From Paraburkholderia sprentiae WSM5005 (lineage in GTDB: Bacteria > Pseudomonadota > Gammaproteobacteria > Burkholderiales > Burkholderiaceae): a stretch of DNA of 64,000 nucleotides. The stretch spans positions 434,001 through 498,000 of the forward strand of contig NZ_CP017562.2 in assembly GCF_001865575.2 (NCBI RefSeq), written 5' to 3'. Below, piece after piece: positions 43,523-52,540 of this stretch; position 1 is the stretch's first letter, and every line of letters starts with the position of its first letter. The notes below the pieces were generated by a model that saw nothing but the letters and a program-made list of their open reading frames with translations, searched no databases and was not told the origin of the DNA. The position numbers and the translations under genes are program-made.

Positions 43523-43975
43523 ATGCCGACTTCCGCAAAAAAGGTGGCCAAGAAGGCTGCTGCCCCGGTACCGACCAAGAAGGTTGCTGCAAAGAAAGTT
43601 CCTGCGAAGAAAGCCGTCGCAGCCAAGAAGGTCGCCGTGAAGGCGTCTGGCGCACCGTCGCCGATCAAGGACACCTTCACGAAGGCCTCGTTGGCAGCTC
43701 ACATCGCTGAACGTGCTGCAGTTGAACCGAAGACCGCCAAGGCTGTGCTGGCCGCGCTCGAAGACACGATCCTCGGCACGGTGCATAAGAAGGGCGCTGG
43801 CGAATTCACGCTGTCGGGTCTGCTGAAGATCGTCGTGCAGTCTGTGCCGGCGAAGAAGAAGCGCTTCGGCAAGGACCCGTTCACGGGTGAAGAGCGCTGG
43901 TTCCCGGCCAAGCCGGCAAGCGTGCGCATCAAGGCACGCGCGCTGAAGAAGCTGAAGGATGCAGCCGCTGCCTAA
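43523..43975 (+). CDS. HU-family nucleoid protein with a lysine/alanine-rich N-terminal tail
   Basis: This 150-residue protein begins with a ~45-residue tail of KKVAKKAAAP / KKVAAKKVPAKK repeats resembling histone H1 C-terminal tails, then an HU domain: SPIKDTFTKASLAAHIAERA, LEDTILGTVHKKGAGEFTLS, and a beta arm-like VQSVPAKKKRFGKDPFTGEE plus KPASVRIKARALKKLKDA. Long-tailed HU proteins are known in Burkholderia and Bordetella. They bind DNA without sequence specificity and compact the nucleoid. AGGAGA precedes the ATG and a strong terminator follows, so the gene is monocistronic. The upstream region has three palindromes. Confidence 0.93.
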   Translation: MPTSAKKVAKKAAAPVPTKKVAAKKVPAKKAVAAKKVAVKASGAPSPIKDTFTKASLAAHIAERAAVEPKTAKAVLAALEDTILGTVHKKGAGEFTLSGLLKIVVQSVPAKKKRFGKDPFTGEERWFPAKPASVRIKARALKKLKDAAAA

Positions 43976-44387
43976 GCGCGTTGCTCGCATCGATCAGGCG
44001 TCGCATGGCGCTGTGATGTTTAACCATGCCTGACGTTTGAGTGCTTGAGTTAGCGTCTGTTCGCAGGCCATCGAAGTCCCCGTGGATGAAAATCCACGGG
44101 GACTTTTTTATGCGCACGCTTCGTTAGTGCTCGTCAAATCCATTCGCGCAAACGCCATCGCGCCTCTCATAGTGTGCTCCCTGATGGCGCGCGCGCACCT
44201 GACTGGCGCATCATGATGCACGACAGTACGGTCAAGACACTCGGGCGCGCTTGCGGATGCGCCGTTATCGTGCACGTCCACGCGCTCTGTCACGACCAAT
44301 TCAATGGCATAACGCTTGCTTGATCGAAGGTCGATTACCGAATGCGCAGCGCATTCGCCTTCTATTGACAACAAGACTGGGGCTGAC
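43976..44387. other. Region between HU and the ATP-grasp gene
   Basis: Apart from the HU terminator (44074-44109) this 412-bp region has no convincing gene. A 93-codon frame on the minus strand (44389-44108) has no ribosome-binding site or recognisable domain and overlaps the ATP-grasp start. The promoter of cluster B should lie here. Confidence 0.5.
44074..44109 (+). terminator. Strong intrinsic terminator after HU
   Basis: AGTCCCCGTGGAT-GAAA-ATCCACGGGGACT is a long perfect stem followed by TTTTTTA. Confidence 0.93.
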
Positions 44388-45797
44388 ATGCGATGCTACG
44401 ACGAGATGCGCCATCACGCCGATGGCGTACGGCCGCATTACGCGCACTTTGAGCGCTGGTTGGACCGACAGGGCGATGAAGCGATCGCACGCAAGCGCGC
44501 GGAAGCGGACCTGCTGTTCCGGCGCGTCGGCATCACCTTCGCGGTGAACGGCGACCTGTCCGGCACCGAGCGGCTGATTCCCTTCGATCTGATTCCGCGC
44601 ATCATTCCGCGCGGCGAATGGCAAGCGCTCGAAGCCGGTTTGCGGCAGCGCGTGCAGGCTCTCAACCTGTTCATCCACGACGTCTATCACGATCGCAACA
44701 TCGTGCGCGCGGGCATCGTGCCGGCCGAGCAGGTCTATACCAATGCGCAGTATCGCCCGGAGATGCAGGGCGTCGACGTGCCGCTCGGTGTTTACGCGCA
44801 TATCGCGGGCGTCGACGTGGTGCGCGCCGGCGACGAAGGTGAGTTCTACGTACTCGAAGACAATCTGCGTGTGCCGTCGGGCGTGTCGTACATGCTCGAA
44901 AACCGCAAGATGATGATGCGGCTCTTCCCCGAGCTGTTCGTGCAGAACCGCATCGCGCCGGTCGCGCATTATCCCGATCTGCTGCTCGATACGCTGCGCT
45001 CGGTCGCGCCCGAGGGCGTCGACGATCCGGTCGTGGTGGTGCTGACGCCGGGCATGTACAACTCCGCGTATTTCGAGCATACGTTCCTCGCCCAGCAGAT
45101 GGGCGTCGAACTCGTCGAAGGCAAGGATCTGTTCGTCGACGACAACTACGTGTTCATGCGCACCACGCAGGGACCGAAGCGCGTCGACGTGATCTACCGG
45201 CGCGTCGACGACGACTTTCTCGATCCGCTCGCGTTTCGCCCGGACTCCGCGCTCGGCGTACCGGGTCTGCTCACTGCGTATCGCGCCGGCCGCGTCGCGC
45301 TCGCGAACGCGATGGGCACCGGCATCGCAGACGACAAATCGATCTACCCGTACGTGCCCGAGATGATCGAGTTTTATCTCGGCGAAAAGCCGATTTTGAA
45401 CAACGTGCCGACCTATCAGTGCCGCAAGCCGGAGGATCTCGCGTATACGCTCGCGAATCTGCCGGAGTTGGTGGTCAAGGAAGTGCACGGCGCGGGCGGC
45501 TACGGGATGCTCGTCGGTCCGGCGTCGACGAAGGCGGAAATCGAGGCCTTCCGCGAGCGGCTGATCGCGCGGCCGGCTGGCTATATCGCGCAACCTACGC
45601 TGGCGCTATCCGCGTGTCCGACCTTCGTCGAGTCGGGCATCGCGCCGCGGCATATCGACCTGCGGCCGTTCGTGCTGTCGGGCAAGACCACCACGATGGT
45701 GGCGGGCGGGCTCACGCGCGTCGCGTTGCAGCAGGGCTCGCTCGTCGTCAATTCATCGCAGGGAGGCGGGACCAAGGACACCTGGATGGTCGACTGA
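44388..45797 (+). CDS. Circularly permuted ATP-grasp protein, stand-alone (cluster B)
   Basis: This 469-residue protein is COG2308 with the same segment order as the cluster A fusion: ITFAVNGDLSGTERLIPFDL, VLEDNLRVPSGVSYMLENRK, VVVLTPGMYNSAYFEHTFLA, GVELVEGKDLFVDDNYVFM, DSALGVPGLLTAYRAGRVAL and VVKEVHGAGGYGMLVGP, ending SSQGGGTKDTWMVD. ATG 44388 gives the expected N-terminus (MRCYDEMRHHADGVRPHYAH). The protein ligates a carboxylate to an amine using ATP, probably on a peptide. The next gene is the matching alpha-E protein, 179 bp downstream, then a transglutaminase and the Anbu protease. Confidence 0.93.
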   Translation: MRCYDEMRHHADGVRPHYAHFERWLDRQGDEAIARKRAEADLLFRRVGITFAVNGDLSGTERLIPFDLIPRIIPRGEWQALEAGLRQRVQALNLFIHDVYHDRNIVRAGIVPAEQVYTNAQYRPEMQGVDVPLGVYAHIAGVDVVRAGDEGEFYVLEDNLRVPSGVSYMLENRKMMMRLFPELFVQNRIAPVAHYPDLLLDTLRSVAPEGVDDPVVVVLTPGMYNSAYFEHTFLAQQMGVELVEGKDLFVDDNYVFMRTTQGPKRVDVIYRRVDDDFLDPLAFRPDSALGVPGLLTAYRAGRVALANAMGTGIADDKSIYPYVPEMIEFYLGEKPILNNVPTYQCRKPEDLAYTLANLPELVVKEVHGAGGYGMLVGPASTKAEIEAFRERLIARPAGYIAQPTLALSACPTFVESGIAPRHIDLRPFVLSGKTTTMVAGGLTRVALQQGSLVVNSSQGGGTKDTWMVD

Positions 45798-45976
45798 TGC
45801 GGTTGCCGCCGCTCGTCCCGCTTTGCTCGTCATCGATCAACGCAGGGCGGCGCTCGCAATCTGATGCGCTGCAAGCGGCACGCAATGCGCCGCTGGCGCT
45901 CAACGGATAACCAGCGCGGACTTTCGTCGTCGACGAAGGTCTCGCGCGCTCAGAATCACAGACATGGAACGCCGTC

Positions 45977-46927
45977 ATGCTTAGCCGAACCGCCGATCAC
46001 CTCTTCTGGATGGCCCGCTATATGGAGCGCGCGGAGAACACCGCCCGCATGCTCGACATCAACCTGAAGGCGCAGCTGCTGCCGCAGACGCCCGAACAGG
46101 AGGCGCGCGCGCAGCGCTCGGTGCTGCGCATCTCCGAGCTAGAAAGCGCGTTCGCGCAGCGCTACGACGAACCGACGCACGACCATGTGCTCGACTTCAT
46201 GGTTGCCGACGCGAGCAATCCGTCGAGCATTCATTCGTGCCTGCAGGCCGCGCGTGAAAACGCGCGCGCGGTACGCGGCACGCTGACGACCGAGTGGTGG
46301 GAAACCATCAACGACACGTGGCTCGAATTCAACGAGCGGCTCTCGAGCGGCCAGGCGGCCAGCAATCCGGGCTCGTTGTTCGAGTGGGTCAAGTTCCGCT
46401 CGCACCTGTCGCGCGGCGTGACGATCGGCACCGCGCTGCAGGACGACGCGTTTCTGTTCACGCAGTTGGGTACGTATCTGGAGCGCGCCGACAACACCGC
46501 GCGGATTCTCGATGTGCGTTTCGCGAACGTCGAGCCGAATTCGCGCGACGCCGCGCGGCAGCTCGAAGACTTCTATTACTGGACCTCGATCCTGAGTTCG
46601 GTGTCGGCGCTCGAGATCTATCGCAAGGTGTATCGCGACGTGGTGACGCCCGCGCGCGTCGTCGAGCTGATGATCCTCAATCAGCAGATGCCGCGCTCGC
46701 TGCTCGCGTCGCTCGACGGCGTGTGCACCAATCTCGCGATGCTGCGCACGCCGGGCTCGAACCAGTGCGAGCGCTTCGCCGGCAAGCTGCGCGCCGAACT
46801 GCTGTATGCCGATATCCGGCAGATTTTCGAAGGGGGGTTGCACGCCTATCTGACGCAGTTCCTCGCTCGCGTCTTCGAGCTGGGGAATCTGGTGGCGCGC
46901 ACTTATCTGATGCTGCCCGTGGCCTGA
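45977..46927 (+). CDS. Alpha-E domain protein (cluster B)
   Basis: This 316-residue all-helical protein has the alpha-E N-terminus MLSRTADHLFWMARYMERAE, NTARMLDINLKAQLLPQ and later GVTIGTALQDDAFLFTQLGTY, LERADNTARILDVRF and SRDAARQLEDFYYWTSILSS. The domain has no known catalytic site; it always accompanies permuted ATP-grasp proteins and is thought to act as their partner or acceptor. The ATG follows GGAACGCC, a weak ribosome-binding site, and the stop is 12 bp before the transglutaminase gene. Confidence 0.93.
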   Translation: MLSRTADHLFWMARYMERAENTARMLDINLKAQLLPQTPEQEARAQRSVLRISELESAFAQRYDEPTHDHVLDFMVADASNPSSIHSCLQAARENARAVRGTLTTEWWETINDTWLEFNERLSSGQAASNPGSLFEWVKFRSHLSRGVTIGTALQDDAFLFTQLGTYLERADNTARILDVRFANVEPNSRDAARQLEDFYYWTSILSSVSALEIYRKVYRDVVTPARVVELMILNQQMPRSLLASLDGVCTNLAMLRTPGSNQCERFAGKLRAELLYADIRQIFEGGLHAYLTQFLARVFELGNLVARTYLMLPVA

Positions 46928-46939
46928 CGGAGTTTTCTC

Positions 46940-47740
46940 ATGTATCTGACGATCCGCCACGACACCTCTTATCGCTATGAAGCGACGGTTCACTATTCGA
47001 TCCAGCAGTTGCGCCTGACGCCCGCGAGCGGCGCTGCGCAGACCGTGCGGCGCTGGAACATCGATGCGCCGGGCAAGCTCGATGCCACGCTCGACGCATA
47101 CGGCAACGTGCTGCATACGCTCGTCATCAACAAGCCGCACCGCGAGATTCATCTGCGCGTGTCGGGCGAGGTGGACACGCTGCCGCTCATCGACGGCGTG
47201 CTGCGCGATCCGCCCGGCCCGGTTCCGCTCGAGCATTTCACCTGCGCGACGCGCCTGACCGAAGCCGACGGCGCGATTCGCGAACTGGCCGAGTCGGTGC
47301 CGACTTTGGCGAGTCCGGCATGCCTGATTGCGCTGTCCGAGCAGATCGTGCAGCGCGTGCAATACCGGCCCGGGGTGACCGAAGTCACGAGCACGGCCGC
47401 CGAGGCGCTCGCGCTCGGCAACGGCGTGTGCCAGGACCATGCGCATCTGATGCTCGCATGCTGCCGCGCGCGCGGCGTGCCGGCGCGCTATGTGAGCGGT
47501 TATATCGAACCCGGTGACGTGCCCCATGCGGCGAGTCATGCGTGGGTCGATGTCTGGCTCGAAGACACAGGCTGGATTTCGATCGACGTGACGCACGCCG
47601 GGTTTGCCAGCGAGATCTACTGCCGGCTAGCGGTCGCGCGCGACTATGAGGCGGCGGCGCCGGTGCGCGGACGGCGCATCGGCGGGCTCGAAGAGGAGCT
47701 CGACGTGAAGGTGACGGTCAGCACCCAAATGTCGCAGTAG
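46940..47740 (+). CDS. Transglutaminase-like cysteine peptidase (cluster B)
   Basis: This 266-residue protein has the N-terminal segment MYLTIRHDTSYRYEATVHYS and core motifs LGNGVCQDHAHLMLACCRA (catalytic Cys), VPARYVSGYIEPGD, ASHAWVDVWLEDTGWISIDV (His) and THAG (Asp position shifted). It is an intracellular transglutaminase-fold peptidase. It is closely related to the cluster A gene at 25657. The short 12-bp gap to the alpha-E gene shows co-transcription, and Anbu follows 80 bp later. Confidence 0.93.
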   Translation: MYLTIRHDTSYRYEATVHYSIQQLRLTPASGAAQTVRRWNIDAPGKLDATLDAYGNVLHTLVINKPHREIHLRVSGEVDTLPLIDGVLRDPPGPVPLEHFTCATRLTEADGAIRELAESVPTLASPACLIALSEQIVQRVQYRPGVTEVTSTAAEALALGNGVCQDHAHLMLACCRARGVPARYVSGYIEPGDVPHAASHAWVDVWLEDTGWISIDVTHAGFASEIYCRLAVARDYEAAAPVRGRRIGGLEEELDVKVTVSTQMSQ

Positions 47741-47820
47741 TAGCGTGGCGGACACACGGGTAAAAGGCGCCTCTTCGCCGCATTACAATAGCCCGTACCT
47801 TTGCCTCCCGCGGAATTCTT

Positions 47821-48693
47821 ATGACTTACTGCGTAGCGATGGCCGTCGACGACGGCCTCGTATTTCTGTCCGACACGCGTACCAACGCGGGCGTCGATCA
47901 CATCAGTACCGCGCGCAAGATGTCGGTGTTCGAGCAACCCGGCGAGCGCCTGCTGGTGCTGCTTGCCGCCGGCAATCTGTCGATCACGCAGGCGGTGCTG
48001 CACGAGCTGTCCGAGCCCGCCGATGCCAGCGAGGCCACGCTGTGGAGCGTGCCGACGATGGCCGACGCCGCGCGCGTGGTCGGCAGCGCGGTGCGCCGCG
48101 TGCATGAGCGCGAGGCCGAGACGCTGCAGAAGTTCGGCGTCGACTTCAACTGCAGCTTCATTCTTGGCGGGCAGATCGGCGGCAACCGGATGCGCCTTTT
48201 CATGATCTACGCGGCGGGCAACTTCATCGAGGCGTCGGCCGTGAATCCCTATTTCCAGATCGGCGAGGCGAAGTATGGCAAGCCGATCATCGACCGGGTG
48301 TTGACGCCGTCCACGCCGCTCGACGAAGCCGCAAAGTGCGCGCTGATCTCGATGGACTCGACGCTGCGCTCGAACCTGTCAGTGGGCTTGCCGCTCGATC
48401 TGCTCGTCTACGAGAAGGATGCGCTGCGCGTCACGCGGTTCGTGTCGATCGACCGTGACAATGCGTACTTCGACATGATTCACCGCACGTGGGGCGAGCG
48501 TCTGCGCCAGGTGTTCGGCGAGATTCCCGATCCCGACTGGCAGCCGCCGGCCGATGCGCCGTCGCTGCAGTCGGAACGCGCGCTGGTGCTGCATCGCGCG
48601 CCGGTCGGCGCCGATGGCCACGAGCACGAGCACGACGCGTGGCCCGCGCAGATACTTGCGCAGTCCGACAAGGACAAGGCGCAGCGCCGCTAG
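47821..48693 (+). CDS. Anbu/proteasome-type peptidase (ancestral beta-subunit)
   Basis: This 290-residue protein opens MTYCVAMAVDDGLVFLSDTR, so Thr2 becomes the N-terminal nucleophile after Met removal, with Asp19 and Lys34-like (STARKMSVF) positions matching the beta-subunit active site. It continues with LVLLAAGNLSITQAVL, LGGQIGGNRMRLFMIYAAGN and KYGKPIIDRVL. A C-terminal tail is His/Glu-rich (EHEHD). Anbu forms a self-compartmentalising ring or helix distinct from HslV and the 20S proteasome. Its place at the end of the ATP-grasp/alpha-E/transglutaminase operon is a known genomic association and suggests it degrades or matures the operon's product. Confidence 0.93.
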   Translation: MTYCVAMAVDDGLVFLSDTRTNAGVDHISTARKMSVFEQPGERLLVLLAAGNLSITQAVLHELSEPADASEATLWSVPTMADAARVVGSAVRRVHEREAETLQKFGVDFNCSFILGGQIGGNRMRLFMIYAAGNFIEASAVNPYFQIGEAKYGKPIIDRVLTPSTPLDEAAKCALISMDSTLRSNLSVGLPLDLLVYEKDALRVTRFVSIDRDNAYFDMIHRTWGERLRQVFGEIPDPDWQPPADAPSLQSERALVLHRAPVGADGHEHEHDAWPAQILAQSDKDKAQRR

Positions 48694-48735
48694 CAGCGTT
48701 GGCTCGCCCGGACTCGCACCAAAACCTTCTAGACG

Positions 48736-48775
48736 AAAAAAAACCAGCCATCGGCATCGCCTCTGGCTGGTTTTT
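48736..48775. terminator. Bidirectional intrinsic terminator
   Basis: AAAAACCAGCCA and TGGCTGGTTTTT flank a short loop and serve the convergent Anbu and porin genes. Confidence 0.88.
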
Positions 48776-48822
48776 GGCTACGCAGCTCGTCAGCCGCGTA
48801 GCAGGTTCGACTCGAAGTCCGA

Positions 48823-50007
48823 TTAGAACTTGTGACGGATACCGAGGCTGACCATGACCTGGTTGTTGGTGCTCGCCTGGTTGCCGTACGAACCGATCGA
48901 AGCCGTTGCCGACGGGAGGGCCCCGGTCGACGGATCGCGCTGGTTGCCGCTGGCGTGCTGCCATGCGCCGACTGCATACAGGTCGGTGCGCTTCGACAGC
49001 GAGTAGTCGCCACCCAGCGAAACCTGGTTGTACGTCGCCGATGCGTCGCCCGAGCCGTGCGTGTACGCGTAGCCGACACCGAGCAGCGCTGCCGGCGTGA
49101 GCTGGTAGCCCACGTATGCGCGGCCGACGTTGTACTTCTGCGTCGTCGCGAAGCCCGAGCTCGCGTCCGGCTTGTACTGTGCGTTGCTGTACGACAGGTT
49201 AGCCGTCCACGGGCCCGTCACGTACTGTACCGCTGCCGACGCGATGCCGATGGCCTTCGACGCAGCGTAAGCCGAGTTGATACCGGCGACGGTCGGGAAG
49301 TTCGAATCGAACGTGCCGTCTGCTGTACCTGCCCAGCCGCCAGCAGCCGTACGCGTAGCCGGCGAGCTCGCGTTGCTTGCGTGCAGGTAGCCTGCCGCGA
49401 CGCTGAACGGACCCATTGCGTACGTTGCCGCACCCGACCACGTCTGGCCCGAACCCGTCGCGCCCGCGACGCCGCCCAGAGCGTACATGCCTTCGATCTG
49501 CAAGCCCGACCACACCGGCGACACATACTTGACCGAGTTGTTCACGCGGAAGCTGTTGTCGTTGTTGTCGACGTCACCCGGCGTAGCGAACGTGCTGCCG
49601 AAGTAGTTGTCGCCCGTGAGCGGCTGGATCATGTCGACCAGCGGGTCGTACTGACGGCCAGCCGTCAGCGTGCCCCAGGCATCGCCCGTCAGACCGACGT
49701 AGGCCTGACGACCGAACATCCGGCCGCTCTGACCGAGCTTGCCGCTGTTGATATCAAAGCCGTTTTCCAACTGGAAAATCGCCTTCAGGCCGCCGCCGAG
49801 GTCTTCCGTGCCCTTCAGGCCGAAACGGTTACCTTGCAGGTTGCCGCCAAACAGTTGTACGAGGCTGCCGCCATGGGGCGTAGCGTTGTTCACGTACTGG
49901 ATCGATTCATCGAGCACGCCATACAGGGTCACGCTGCTTTGCGCGTGAGCGATACCGGCGACGCCGAAGAGTGCCAGCGAGAGGGTAGACAGTGTGATTC
50001 GTTTCAT
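48823..50007 (-). CDS. Gram-negative trimeric porin (Burkholderia OmpC type)
   Basis: This 394-residue protein starts at ATG 50007, six bases after GGAGAA, with a signal peptide ending AHA|QSSVT. The mature start SSVTLYGVLDESIQYVNNAT, the internal FQLENGFDINSGKLGQ, GRQAYVGLTGDAWGTLTAGR and the terminal GIRHKF with final Phe are diagnostic for the 16-strand Porin_4 family. It forms a general diffusion channel in the outer membrane. Extended in-frame sequence reaches a GTG at 50019, which lacks a better ribosome-binding site. Confidence 0.95.
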   Translation of the reverse strand: MKRITLSTLSLALFGVAGIAHAQSSVTLYGVLDESIQYVNNATPHGGSLVQLFGGNLQGNRFGLKGTEDLGGGLKAIFQLENGFDINSGKLGQSGRMFGRQAYVGLTGDAWGTLTAGRQYDPLVDMIQPLTGDNYFGSTFATPGDVDNNDNSFRVNNSVKYVSPVWSGLQIEGMYALGGVAGATGSGQTWSGAATYAMGPFSVAAGYLHASNASSPATRTAAGGWAGTADGTFDSNFPTVAGINSAYAASKAIGIASAAVQYVTGPWTANLSYSNAQYKPDASSGFATTQKYNVGRAYVGYQLTPAALLGVGYAYTHGSGDASATYNQVSLGGDYSLSKRTDLYAVGAWQHASGNQRDPSTGALPSATASIGSYGNQASTNNQVMVSLGIRHKF

Positions 50008-50421
50008 CCATTTCTCCACGCAGATGATTGTTCGTTGTTGCGGAAAGCAGAATAGCTCACCGGCTCTACGCGGTAAAAATGAAAAAAAAGAGTGTCGCCA
50101 AAAACTGACAATCGATGCAAACCCTTGTATTTAAAGCCCATCGCGATTATTTCCGTTTGCGCAATATTTATTGGTCTGATCCGCATTATTGTTGATTCGT
50201 TGATACTGGCCCGGTGAATGAACGTGCTATCCGCATCAAATTGGATGCGATATGTCATCTAGTCGTCTACACGTCGACTCGACTTTGCAGCGGGAGCATA
50301 AAAGGGACGACAGACGAAATGACTAGACAGGCTCGACAGAAGCGGCGCGTTGTGTTGTGTCCGGGCGCAACCACGTGCATGGACAGCGCCAGCGACGGCA
50401 GCGCGGTGTGCGGCGCCCGGT
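50008..50421. other. Porin promoter region and spacer before BrkB
   Basis: This 414-bp stretch holds the porin leader and promoter (AT-rich around 50080-50200). Open frames here lack ribosome-binding sites and domains. Nothing further is seen. Confidence 0.5.
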
Positions 50422-51684
50422 TCAGCGCCTGTCGGCGCCACGGCGCGCCATGGCGGCGGCGGTGAGCCCCGCGGCGGCGGCGAGCAGTACCGAGGTCCAC
50501 GGGTTGCGTCGCACGAAGCGGTCGGCGGCCGTCGCGCGGCGGCGCGCTTCGACGAGGGCCGACGCGGCGAGACGGGTGGCTTGCGCTTCGGCGTCGAGCA
50601 CCGTGCGCGTGACGTCCACTGCGGTCTGATGCGCGGAGCGCTTTGGCGCCGCCGCGCGGATTCCCGCCGGCGGCGGCGCCTGGCCGGCAACGCCCGCAGC
50701 CGCAAGCGCAGACGGCGCGGCATGCGCCGCGACGGTCGAGGCCGCCAGTACCGACGCGAGCTTCGCGCGGCTGCCCGGCGGCGCGTCGCTCTGCATGCCC
50801 CAGCTGCCGCGCGGATCGTGCAGCCGGCCGCGCGCCGCCGAGAACTCCGCGCCGAGCAGCAACACCACCGCCGAGAAGTACAGCCACATCAGCAGCACCG
50901 CGAGCGAGCCGGCCGCGCCGAACGAGCTGGCCATTCCCGCATGCGCGAGATAGAGCGCGAACAGCTTCTTGCCGGCCGTAAACAGCACGGCCGCGACGAT
51001 GCCGCCCACCAGCGCATCGCGCCACAGCACCCGCGCATCGGGCAGGAACTTGAGCAGTCCGGCGAACGCGAACATCAGCACGAACAGCCCGACGCCGAGC
51101 TGCAGCAGATTGCCGATCACGACATAGGGCGAGTCGCCCCACAGCCAGTTGCCGACGAAGACGATGACCGTGTCGAGCACCAGCGACACGATCAGCAGGA
51201 ACGCGACGCCGAGCACGAGCCCGAACGAAATCAGCCGCACCCGCACCAGCGCGAGCACGCTGGAGGTACGCGGGCCGCTGTAGGGCCACACTATATTGAG
51301 TGCGCTGTTTAGTGAGGAGAACGTCGCCGACGCGCCGATCGCGAGGAGCGAAAACGAAATGATCGTCGCGATGCCGCCTTTGGCGCCCGCGTGGTGCGCG
51401 TTCTCGACGATCGTCTGCACGCCGGCCGCCGCCTGGTCGCCGATCAGGCCGTTGATGTGGCCGAACAGCTCGCCGCGCGCGGCGGCCGGACCGAAGAACC
51501 AGCCCGCTACCGCGATCACCATCACGAGCGTCGGCGCGAGCGAGAACGCCGCATAAAACGCGATGCTCGCCGCCATGGCCGGACAGCGGTTCTCCGTGAA
51601 CTGCCGCAGTGCGCCCATCGCCCAATTGGCCTGATGTCGCGCGGCCTGCTGGAGGTTCTCGCGGGAAAGGGTGTCGATGTCCAT
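50422..51684 (-). CDS. YihY/BrkB family membrane protein with a C-terminal ElaB/DUF883-like tail
   Basis: This 420-residue protein has the BrkB domain (residues ~15-285, six helices): MAASIAFYAAFSLAPTLVMV, FGHINGLIGDQAAAGVQTIV, IVWPYSGPRTSSVLALVRVR and YSGP/FLPDARVLWRDALVGG, then YLAHAGMASSFGAAGSLAVL. After a ~60-residue Ala/Pro linker it ends with EARRRATAADRFVRRNPWTS and VLLAAAAGLTAAAMARRG, the signature of the ElaB/YqjD/DUF883 C-terminal membrane anchor. Family function is not settled; serum resistance (BrkB) and RNase BN were early names. The fusion suggests an envelope or ribosome-anchoring link. Confidence 0.9.
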   Translation of the reverse strand: MDIDTLSRENLQQAARHQANWAMGALRQFTENRCPAMAASIAFYAAFSLAPTLVMVIAVAGWFFGPAAARGELFGHINGLIGDQAAAGVQTIVENAHHAGAKGGIATIISFSLLAIGASATFSSLNSALNIVWPYSGPRTSSVLALVRVRLISFGLVLGVAFLLIVSLVLDTVIVFVGNWLWGDSPYVVIGNLLQLGVGLFVLMFAFAGLLKFLPDARVLWRDALVGGIVAAVLFTAGKKLFALYLAHAGMASSFGAAGSLAVLLMWLYFSAVVLLLGAEFSAARGRLHDPRGSWGMQSDAPPGSRAKLASVLAASTVAAHAAPSALAAAGVAGQAPPPAGIRAAAPKRSAHQTAVDVTRTVLDAEAQATRLAASALVEARRRATAADRFVRRNPWTSVLLAAAAGLTAAAMARRGADRR

Positions 51685-51839
51685 GATCGTGTCTGACTCG
51701 TGACGGCGCGTTCACGGTGCCTGCGTCGTTGCATTTCGCAAGCCCCGTGCCCGTCACTATACAAGTTACGTGGCGGGTTTCGCGGCCACCCGCGTGTACC
51801 GCTAGAATGCAGCGGGTCATCGTCACCTTTGCCCTCATC

Positions 51840-52379
51840 ATGCATTCGCACGAACTCGTACAGCAACTGGACGTCATCGAGCGCGACCAGTGGAGCGCGC
51901 ATCTGCCCGCGCATGTCGTCGAACAACTGCCGGCGCACGGCATTACCGTGTTCGCCGTCACCGACGACGCCTCCGACACCGCCGCATTCAGTGCGCGCTA
52001 CGGCTTCGGCCTCGAAGACTGCGCGAACACGATCGTGATCCGCTACAAGAAAGAGGGTGGCGAGCACTACGCGGCGCTGGTGTCGCTCGGCTCGCGGCGG
52101 CTCGACATCAACGGCGCGGTGAAGGCCGCGCTCGGCGCACAGCGGCTGTCATTCGCGAAGCGCGAGGCGGCGGTCGAGCATAGCCGGATGGAGTTCGGCG
52201 GCATTACCGCATTCGGTCTGCCGGCCGACTGGCGCATCCTCGTCGATGCCACGGTGATGGAGCGCGCACAGATCGTGATGGGCGCGGGCGTGCGCGCGGC
52301 GAAGCTGCTGCTCGCGCCGGACATACTGCGGCAATGGCCACGCTGCGAAGTGGCGGCGCTGACGCTGCCGGCGGAGTGA
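51840..52379 (+). CDS. YbaK/EbsC-family aminoacyl-tRNA editing domain protein
   Basis: This 179-residue protein shows the YbaK fold: ITVFAVTDDASDTAAF, the conserved NTIVIRYKK strand, KAALGAQRLSFAKREAAVEH and the signature MEFGGITAFGLPADWRILVD, plus IVMGAGVRAAKLLLAPDIL. The family hydrolyses mischarged Cys-tRNA(Pro) or related species. The start is uncertain: ATG 51840 is used, and ATG 51807 would add 11 residues; neither has a strong Shine-Dalgarno. It is divergent from the BrkB gene. Confidence 0.88.
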   Translation: MHSHELVQQLDVIERDQWSAHLPAHVVEQLPAHGITVFAVTDDASDTAAFSARYGFGLEDCANTIVIRYKKEGGEHYAALVSLGSRRLDINGAVKAALGAQRLSFAKREAAVEHSRMEFGGITAFGLPADWRILVDATVMERAQIVMGAGVRAAKLLLAPDILRQWPRCEVAALTLPAE

Positions 52380-52528
52380 AGCCCGTAGTCCTGAAGCCAC
52401 ACTGCAGTTTTCGCCCGTCGCGCCGCCAACGCACAGCGCGGCGCGATGGACGACCGGCGCCGGTTTGCCAGTCATGGCGTACCCGACAGCGCACAATCCC
52501 AATAATCGCGAATGGTCCGGCATCCGTC

Positions 52529-52534
52529 TATAAT
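52529..52534 (+). promoter_or_regulatory. TATAAT -10 element
   Basis: A perfect TATAAT lies just before a run of hairpins in the upstream region of the 133-residue hypothetical gene. No good -35 element is seen at the usual spacing. Confidence 0.45.
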
Positions 52535-52540
52535 CGCAGG

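Noticed and set aside
44108..44389. 93-codon minus-strand frame upstream of the cluster B ATP-grasp gene
   Set aside because: No ribosome-binding site or domain, and its start overlaps the ATP-grasp start. Kept only as a remote possibility.
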